Shown one piece after another: positions 24,672-29,857 of a stretch of 29,857 nucleotides of DNA (position 1 is its first letter; every line of letters begins with the position of its first letter). The stretch is from Gammaproteobacteria bacterium UBA3498 (GTDB taxonomy: Bacteria; Pseudomonadota; Gammaproteobacteria; Pseudomonadales; Pseudohongiellaceae). Below the pieces are notes generated by a model that was given only the letters and a program-made list of their open reading frames with translations, had not been told where the DNA came from and made no database searches. The position numbers and the translations under genes were made by a program. The stretch covers positions 4,839 through 34,695 of the forward strand of contig DFQD01000189.1 of assembly GCA_002377605.1 (NCBI GenBank), read 5' to 3'.

Positions 24672-24863
24672 TCACAAAACCGAATAAGCACTCAGATTTG
24701 GTCAATTTTGGCCATTTCTGATCTAATTTCTGCAGAATTCTTTTGCGCATTTGACCTAATAGGAATATTCTCCTAAGAAGCTTGAGTGTTAAAAAATACT
24801 TAGAAGCCCCAAAAACCGAGGCCCTAGGCCCAAACAGACAAAAGAGATAAAAAGGGGGAAAAG

Positions 24864-26240
24864 ATGTCCGGAAATCAGCAATCATCCAAGGGAATCGATC
24901 GCCGCAGCTTTATGAAAGGTGCGGGAATGACTGCTCTAGCAGGAGCAGCGGGAACTGTTGCTACAGTGGCTAGCACTCCCGCATCCGCCCAAGAATCATC
25001 TTCACTCGATATACCTAAGCTCTCTAACGGTAAGTTCGATTTCGACACAATCTATAACCGTGTGGGAACTAATTGCGCCCGTTGGGATGCACCGCCCAGA
25101 AATTATCCTGACGGTGAATTTAAATATGGGATGGGTGTCGCTTCAATGGATTTCGAGTGTGCCCCTTGCATTACTGAAGCATTACAGGAGCGTATCAAGC
25201 ATCACAACTGGGGCTATTTAGCTTCAACTGATGGCTTACGGGACGGAATTATCCGCTGGAACGGAGAGCGTCATGGCGTCGACCTTGATCCATCAAACGT
25301 AGTCATCTCTGATGGCGTTTATCCAGGCATGATTGCAGCAATGCGCGCTTATGTTCCAAGAGGAAGCAAATTACTTTTATCAACACCTGCCTATTCTGGA
25401 TTCTATGGAATGGCCAGAGCAGCAAATGTCGAAATCATCGACAGCCAAATGCTTTATGCTAATGGCCGCTATGAAATTAACTGGGAAGATCTTGAAGCCA
25501 AGATGACTCCAGATGTTCGTGCCATGATTGTGTGTAATCCACAGAACCCAACTGGTAATGTCTGGACTGAAGAAGAATTACTTCGAGTTGGTCGCCTTTG
25601 TCTTGACCACAATATTGTTGTTCTGTCTGATGAGATTCATTCTGATGTAATTCGTTCTGGTCATAAATACACACCATTTGCGAGCCTGTCGGATGAAGCA
25701 GTAGTTAACAATAGTGTTTCATTTAACGCTATTAGTAAAACTTTCAATCTGGCTGGAATGAAGAATGCTTACTACTACTCTAAGAGCCCAATCACTCTTG
25801 GCCGTGTTAATAAATATCACAGAGCTGAACTCAGCACTTTAGGTGTTGTTGCTAACGAAGCAGCATACAACCACGGTGGTGAATGGTTTGATGAAGCAAA
25901 TGCTTACATGGATGATACTCATTCGTATATCGAGAGCTATGTTAAGCAGTACATGCCAACTGTTGGTTATACTCGTAACGAAGGTACCTTCATGACATTT
26001 CTTGATTTCACTAAGACAATGGAATCAGTTGGTGCCAAAGAGCTTTATGAGTCACATGGCAAAGCTAGCCCTGAACACTACTTTCAAGATTGGATGGTGC
26101 AAAACTCAGGTGTGTATCTGAATCCGGGATTTAGTTATGGAGAGGGTGGCGCAAACCACATGCGAATGAACGTCGCGTCTTCTCGCGTAGTCGTAAAAGA
26201 AGTGCTGGATGCAATGGCAGCTGTCGTTAATAACGTTTAG
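24864..26240 (+). CDS. Tat-exported MalY/PatB-like PLP enzyme
   Basis: Fold-type I PLP enzyme of 458 residues. The Tat signal is IDRRSFMKG at 11-19, cleavage near TPASAQ (about 43). The core matches the MalY/PatB group (cystathionine beta-lyase/aminotransferase): FKYGMGVASMDFECAP, WGYLASTDGLRDGIIRW, VCNPQNPTGNVWTEEEL, VVLSDEIHSDVI (D256) and the Schiff-base lysine K292 in FNAISKTFNLAGMKN. The usual cytoplasmic members have no leader, so export is the unusual point. A GGGGGA is well placed before the ATG. Carbon-sulfur beta-lyase activity would release thiol and ammonia from a cysteine conjugate, which would fit the sulfur genes elsewhere here, but aminotransferase is equally possible. It is followed by a terminator. 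Confidence 0.9.
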   Translation: MSGNQQSSKGIDRRSFMKGAGMTALAGAAGTVATVASTPASAQESSSLDIPKLSNGKFDFDTIYNRVGTNCARWDAPPRNYPDGEFKYGMGVASMDFECAPCITEALQERIKHHNWGYLASTDGLRDGIIRWNGERHGVDLDPSNVVISDGVYPGMIAAMRAYVPRGSKLLLSTPAYSGFYGMARAANVEIIDSQMLYANGRYEINWEDLEAKMTPDVRAMIVCNPQNPTGNVWTEEELLRVGRLCLDHNIVVLSDEIHSDVIRSGHKYTPFASLSDEAVVNNSVSFNAISKTFNLAGMKNAYYYSKSPITLGRVNKYHRAELSTLGVVANEAAYNHGGEWFDEANAYMDDTHSYIESYVKQYMPTVGYTRNEGTFMTFLDFTKTMESVGAKELYESHGKASPEHYFQDWMVQNSGVYLNPGFSYGEGGANHMRMNVASSRVVVKEVLDAMAAVVNNV

Positions 26241-26338
26241 CTGTTGGGACCCATAGGAAGATAAAAGAAATAGTAAAAGGGAAAATTCGAACAAGGACGA
26301 TAGAAAGCACGCAGATAAAATATCTACCACAAAAAGAG

Positions 26339-26370
26339 AGGCAGTGTTGTTTTTAATGACACTGCCTTTT
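26339..26370 (+). terminator. Rho-independent terminator between MalY-like gene and amidase
   Basis: AGGCAGTGT pairs with ACACTGCCT around an 11-base loop and is followed by TTTT. It ends the MalY-like transcript, about 100 bases past that stop. An upstream in-frame start for the amidase at 26344 would fall inside this hairpin, which argues for a later start. Confidence 0.8.
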
Positions 26371-26391
26371 GCATTTCTGGATTCTTATTTA

Positions 26392-27804
26392 ATGATCGAT
26401 TCGATTCACTTCGCCAGTATTAGCAAAGTTGCCGATTTACTCCAAAGTAAAGAGATTTCGCCGGTCGAACTTACTGATTTCATGCTAAACCGTATCGAAG
26501 CCCTAGATGCAAATCTAAAAAGCTACGCAACGATTTGTGCGGATCATGCGATGGAAGCAGCGGTTAAAGCAGAGCGTGAAATTACAGCTGGCAACTATCG
26601 TGGACCTCTCCATGGTATTCCAATAGCGGTAAAAGACCTTTGCAATACCAATGGAATACCTACAGTAGGCGGCCTTAAGGTACGAAAAAACTTCGTTCCG
26701 GATTTTGATGCAACGGTAGTGCAAAAACTGAGAGATGCTGGATCCGTTTTACTCGGAAAACTCAATCTAACTGAAGGCGCATTGTCCGGATATAACCCAG
26801 ATTTCGATATTCCTATCAATCCATGGGGATCAAAACTTTGGGCTGGCGTTTCATCATCTGGTTCCGGCGTAGCTACGGCAGCGGGTTTGTGTTTCGGCTC
26901 CTTAGGAACTGATACTGGCGGCTCAATTCGCTACCCATCCATGGCAAATGGAATCGTTGGGCTGAAACCGAGTTATGGCAGAGTCTCTCGTTTTGGTGTC
27001 ATGGAACTTGCCGGCACACTAGATCACGTGGGCCCAATGGCACGATCGGTGAATGATGCGGCGATCATGTTTGAAGTGATCGCCGGTCATGATGAAAAGG
27101 ATGTAACTTCTATCGGCAGCAACGCCCCTCAAATTGTTAATCAACTTAATGGAGATATCGCTGGACTAAAAATCGGTGTTGATGAGTCTTACCTAAAAGA
27201 AGGAACAGATCCCGGATTAATTTCCGCAATTGAAAGCGCAATCGAATCCTTTATAGACTTGGGCGCTAATATTGTCGAAGTATCTATGCCCCCTTCAGAT
27301 CCCGCTGAACTTCGGAATCTTTGGTTACCAATTTGTGGATACGAAGCAGCAAAAGCTCATGCTAATACTTTTCCAGAACGAGCAGGTGAATATGGCGCTT
27401 ACCTAAAGGGAGTTTTAGAACTCGGCTTATCTACGTCGGAAGGTGATTACCAAGAAGCGATGAACAGGCGCGCAGAATATTCAGACCAGTTTAAAGCGGA
27501 GCTAGAAAAAGCAGATGGAGTAATTTGCCCAGCGGGTGGTTTTGTTTTTGAAGCGGATAAAGAAGCGCAGTATGGTGATGCGGCAGCGATGAAAGATGTG
27601 ATCAAACATTTTCAAGGTCAATTCACTATACCGGCAGATCTAGCTGGAACACCGGGGCTAATTGTTCCTTGCGGATTCTCAGAAGATAATCGACCTTATG
27701 CGCTGCAATTATTAGGATCGAATTTTTCGGAATTGAATCTTTGTCGACTCGGTCATGCTTATGAGCAAGCCCATGATTGGCACCAATACCATCCATCAAT
27801 CTAA
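26392..27804 (+). CDS. Amidase signature family protein
   Basis: Ser-cisSer-Lys amidase of 471 residues (470 if counted without the initiator). It is cytoplasmic because the signal-like residues appear only if the start at 26344 is used. The ATG at 26392 is chosen because it begins at the family position (MIDSIHFASISKVADLLQS, SPVELTDFML). No clear ribosome site precedes it. Catalytic Lys is in GIPIAVKDLCNT, the glycine/serine stretch is SSSGSGVATAAGL, and the nucleophile Ser in GTDTGGSIRYPS. The N-terminus aligns with GatA-type amidases. The substrate is an unknown amide, or aryl or alkyl compound. It is followed by a GST gene after 40 bases. Confidence 0.9.
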   Translation: MIDSIHFASISKVADLLQSKEISPVELTDFMLNRIEALDANLKSYATICADHAMEAAVKAEREITAGNYRGPLHGIPIAVKDLCNTNGIPTVGGLKVRKNFVPDFDATVVQKLRDAGSVLLGKLNLTEGALSGYNPDFDIPINPWGSKLWAGVSSSGSGVATAAGLCFGSLGTDTGGSIRYPSMANGIVGLKPSYGRVSRFGVMELAGTLDHVGPMARSVNDAAIMFEVIAGHDEKDVTSIGSNAPQIVNQLNGDIAGLKIGVDESYLKEGTDPGLISAIESAIESFIDLGANIVEVSMPPSDPAELRNLWLPICGYEAAKAHANTFPERAGEYGAYLKGVLELGLSTSEGDYQEAMNRRAEYSDQFKAELEKADGVICPAGGFVFEADKEAQYGDAAAMKDVIKHFQGQFTIPADLAGTPGLIVPCGFSEDNRPYALQLLGSNFSELNLCRLGHAYEQAHDWHQYHPSI

Positions 27805-27844
27805 AAACTAAACCTATTAAAGGATACAAAGAAGGAAGACTGCA

Positions 27845-28678
27845 ATGACAGAATTTGTGCCTCCGAAAGTTTGGAAATGGGATGAGCCAAGTGGCGGAAG
27901 GTTTGAAAAAATAAATCGCCCTACCGCGGGTGCTCAGGAAGAAAAAGAACTTCCAATCGGGAAACACCCTCTGCAATTGTATTCGTTGGGAACTCCGAAC
28001 GGTGTGAAAGTAACAGTAATGCTCGAAGAGCTTTTAGCCTTAGGACATGAAGGCGCTGAGTATGATGCCTGGCTTATCAAGATTAATGAGGGGGAACAGT
28101 TTGGTAGTGACTTTGTTTCTATTAATCCAAACTCAAAAATTCCTGCGCTACTAGACGTTAGTACTGATCCCCATACTCGCGTCTTCGAATCAGGCGCCAT
28201 ACTGGTTTATCTCGCAGAAAAATTTAATGAACTTATTCCGACAGACCCTTCCGCACGAGCGGAGTGTTTTTCTTGGCTGATGTGGCAAATGGGTGCGGCA
28301 CCTTTTCTTGGGGGCGGGTTTGGTCATTTTTATGTATATGCGCCAGAGCGATACGAATATCCAATAAATCGCTATACGATGGAAGTAAAACGGCAACTCG
28401 ATGTATTGGATCAGAATCTCGCTAATCGACTGTTCATGTGTGGTGACGAATACAATATTTCTGATATCTCGATTTACAGCTGGTATGGACCTCTGGTCAT
28501 TCGGACTCTTTATCAGGCTCAGGAATTTCTCGATGTCGAGTCATATAAAAATGTTGCGCGTTGGGCCAGAGAAGTGGAACAACGTCCAGCAGTTATTAGG
28601 GGTCGACGGGTTAATCGGACCTGGGGGCCAGAAGAATTCCAGGTGCCAGAGCGCCATGATACAAGCGATTTGGACTAA
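27845..28678 (+). CDS. yghU: YghU-like glutathione S-transferase
   Basis: Cytoplasmic GST of 277 residues. A YghU-type N-terminal extension (PPKVWKWDEPSGGRFEKIN) precedes the thioredoxin-like domain LQLYSLGTPNGVKVTVMLEE. The glutathione motif is FVSINPNSKIPALLD and RVFESGAILVYLAEKF. The C-terminal domain carries MGAAPFLGGGFGHFY and NISDISIYSWYG. YghU of E. coli (288 residues) has disulfide-bond reductase activity with glutathione. AAGGAA lies eight bases before the ATG. The gene is 40 bases after the amidase and may share its transcript. The name reflects family likeness only. Confidence 0.88.
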   Translation: MTEFVPPKVWKWDEPSGGRFEKINRPTAGAQEEKELPIGKHPLQLYSLGTPNGVKVTVMLEELLALGHEGAEYDAWLIKINEGEQFGSDFVSINPNSKIPALLDVSTDPHTRVFESGAILVYLAEKFNELIPTDPSARAECFSWLMWQMGAAPFLGGGFGHFYVYAPERYEYPINRYTMEVKRQLDVLDQNLANRLFMCGDEYNISDISIYSWYGPLVIRTLYQAQEFLDVESYKNVARWAREVEQRPAVIRGRRVNRTWGPEEFQVPERHDTSDLD

Positions 28679-28786
28679 AAGACTTCAATTAGTAATACGC
28701 AACCACTAGACTTTTTACGTCTTAGTTGATTAACTTATTTTTAGGATAACAAGCAAACCAAAGTAACTTTAATGAGAAGGATTACG

Positions 28787-29548
28787 ATGAAAATTACTAA
28801 CTTTTTTCTTGCGATAGTTTTACTAGCTGCACCATTGTTAGCCAGCGCCCAATTGTCTTCGGTACAGCAAAAGGTGCAGGGGATTATGGCAATGGATCAC
28901 CGCACTGATGCGGAGCTGGCGCGAGATGATGATAGAGACCCAGTTAATGCGATTGAGTTTATGGGTATTAAAGATGACATGACTATCATTGAATTCATTC
29001 CTGCAGGTCAAGCGTATTACACGAAAATATTAGGGCCCTTGTTGAGAGATAATGGACATCTAATGGCAATCGACAGTCAAGGAACTTTTGATCGCTGGGG
29101 TGATTGGATCGAAATGCCGGAAATGGGAATGGTACATCCAATTCCAATGGAATTAAGTTTTAATCGCGCGGAAGGTCGCTATGAGCCCGGTGAATTAAAC
29201 TTCGGCTTGCCTCCAGGTACCGCAGATAAGTTTCTATATATTCGCGAGTACCACAACTTCAACGCAGAAGATAATGCACGCATTAATGCTGCAGTTTACG
29301 ACGCATTAAAGCCCGGGGCTGAATATGTAATCATCGATCATACTCGTCGTCATATGCAGGGAGAGAACCGTGTTCTTGGCAGAAGAGAAGATCCGGTTGC
29401 TGTGATCTATCAAGTACAGCAGGCCGGCTTTGTACTTGATCGAGTATCAGACATGTTCTTCCAGGAAAGTGATGATCTCACTAAAGAAGTCGGTGAGATT
29501 CCAAACATGACTGATAGATTTTTCCTGGTATTCAAAAAACCAGAATAA
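28787..29548 (+). CDS. Exported methyltransferase-like protein (COG4798 type)
   Basis: Predicted periplasmic protein of 253 residues. The ATG at 28787 is chosen over 28772 because AGAAGGA precedes it and it opens a Sec signal (MKITNFFLAIVLLAAPLLAS, cleavage near SAQ). The body has a Rossmann methyltransferase pattern: TIIEFIPAGQAYYTKILGPL, GHLMAIDSQG, AVYDALKPGAEYVIIDHTRR, and a terminal RFFLVFKKPE. Relatives usually read E-x-x-P-G-G-G-x-Y-T in the SAM loop; here the three glycines are changed (A73, Q75, A76 around G74). SAM is not expected outside the cytoplasm. It may therefore be a non-catalytic or differently used fold. It ends at a long bidirectional terminator. Confidence 0.75.
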   Translation: MKITNFFLAIVLLAAPLLASAQLSSVQQKVQGIMAMDHRTDAELARDDDRDPVNAIEFMGIKDDMTIIEFIPAGQAYYTKILGPLLRDNGHLMAIDSQGTFDRWGDWIEMPEMGMVHPIPMELSFNRAEGRYEPGELNFGLPPGTADKFLYIREYHNFNAEDNARINAAVYDALKPGAEYVIIDHTRRHMQGENRVLGRREDPVAVIYQVQQAGFVLDRVSDMFFQESDDLTKEVGEIPNMTDRFFLVFKKPE

Positions 29549-29558
29549 AAGTCATTAA

Positions 29559-29600
29559 AACTAAAAAGCCCCAATGGTTATCCATTGGGGCTTTTTAGTT
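29559..29600. terminator. Bidirectional terminator between convergent genes
   Basis: A perfect 19-base stem starting AACTAAAAAGCCCC with a TTAT loop, rich in A on one arm and T on the other, works on both strands. It lies 11 bases after the methyltransferase-like stop and 18 bases beyond the stop of the CPBP gene on the other strand. Confidence 0.95.
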
Positions 29601-29617
29601 CATGTTGCGAATTGTAC

Positions 29618-29857
29618 TTAGTGCAAATTATCTCGTACGAATCTTCGTGACAAATGTGTTCCTCCTACAATAGCTACTAGTGCCAATGAAAAGGCTACCA
29701 TCAAAAAAGCGAGAACAACGTTACCAACTATTCCTGCATTACCACTGATATCGAAATAGCCACCAATCCATGCATTACCGGCACCGTGTGCAACCGCTAC
29801 TACAAGGACGCTACCCCTAGTATTGTTGAAAAACCAGGTCAACTGCACTGCCCAAGC
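29618..29857 (-). CDS. CPBP-family intramembrane protease, C-terminal part (5' truncated)
   Basis: The frame stays open to the window edge, with A-W-A ahead of the V-Q-L-T-W stretch, so the gene begins outside. About 79 residues are seen. FNNTRGSVLVVAVAHGAGNA is the conserved C-terminal CPBP (CAAX protease, Abi) motif with His and Asn of the metal/active site (HGAGN). A last membrane helix follows (VVLAFLMVAFSLALVAIVGG) and a short basic tail. The N-terminal EExxxR motif is not in the window. Substrate unknown. The bidirectional terminator at 29559-29600 ends it. Confidence 0.8.
   Translation of the reverse strand, partial: AWAVQLTWFFNNTRGSVLVVAVAHGAGNAWIGGYFDISGNAGIVGNVVLAFLMVAFSLALVAIVGGTHLSRRFVRDNLH

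Noticed and set aside
24820..24836. GGCC-CTA-GGCC in the gap before the MalY-like gene
   Set aside because: Short, GC-only near-palindrome with no T-run and no supporting context.
1..29857. CRISPR, tRNA, rRNA, IS or prophage
   Set aside because: No repeat arrays, transposase or integrase motifs, or RNA gene signatures were seen.

Overview
The window looks like chromosomal DNA of a free-living aerobic Gammaproteobacterium, probably marine. This is an inference from moderate, slightly AT-leaning composition, tightly packed genes, a LiuR-type MerR regulator with its palindromic operator, a methylcrotonyl-CoA carboxylase subunit, an alkylsulfatase and many exported quinoprotein or beta-propeller enzymes. 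I see no rRNA, tRNA, IS element, CRISPR array or phage gene. About two dozen protein genes are supported, two of them cut by the window ends.

Layout. 1-3304: end of an NHL beta-propeller protein, a GNAT acetyltransferase and an exported MBL-fold alkylsulfatase. 3351-7825 (minus strand): a tight six-gene operon, read from 7825 down to 3351. It encodes the heavy chain, MauE-like and MauD-like maturation proteins and the light chain of a tryptophan-tryptophylquinone (TTQ) amine dehydrogenase. It continues into a monohaem cytochrome c and a Tat-exported SorA/SoxC-like molybdenum oxidoreductase. 8043-9236 (divergent): a YeeE/YedE (TsuA-like) sulfur transporter. 9565-15818: a second NHL protein, a CaiB-type CoA-transferase, a crotonase, a glutathione transferase, a small lipoprotein and a PQQ-dependent dehydrogenase. 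15933-19905: a branched-chain acyl-CoA module (mccB, liuR, a perfect LiuR-type palindrome, an AMP-forming acyl-CoA synthetase). It is followed by a degenerate MBL-fold protein and a membrane-anchored alpha/beta hydrolase. 21946-26240: a Tat-exported HisC-like aminotransferase, an exported AbgB-like M20 amidohydrolase and a Tat-exported MalY/PatB-like PLP enzyme. 26392-29857: an amidase, a YghU-like GST, an exported methyltransferase-like protein and the end of a CPBP membrane protease.

How it fits together. Much of the window encodes periplasmic chemistry on nitrogen and sulfur compounds. The most unusual unit is the TTQ amine dehydrogenase operon. It has no mauG, the dihaem enzyme that completes TTQ in methylamine dehydrogenase systems, and instead carries a molybdoenzyme plus a one-haem cytochrome joined by ATGA overlaps. 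In that molybdoenzyme the position of the sulfite-binding Arg appears to be Val, so its substrate may not be sulfite. The second unusual unit is the trio of exported amino-acid enzymes, two of them PLP enzymes carrying Tat signals. These assignments rest on motif reading by eye.
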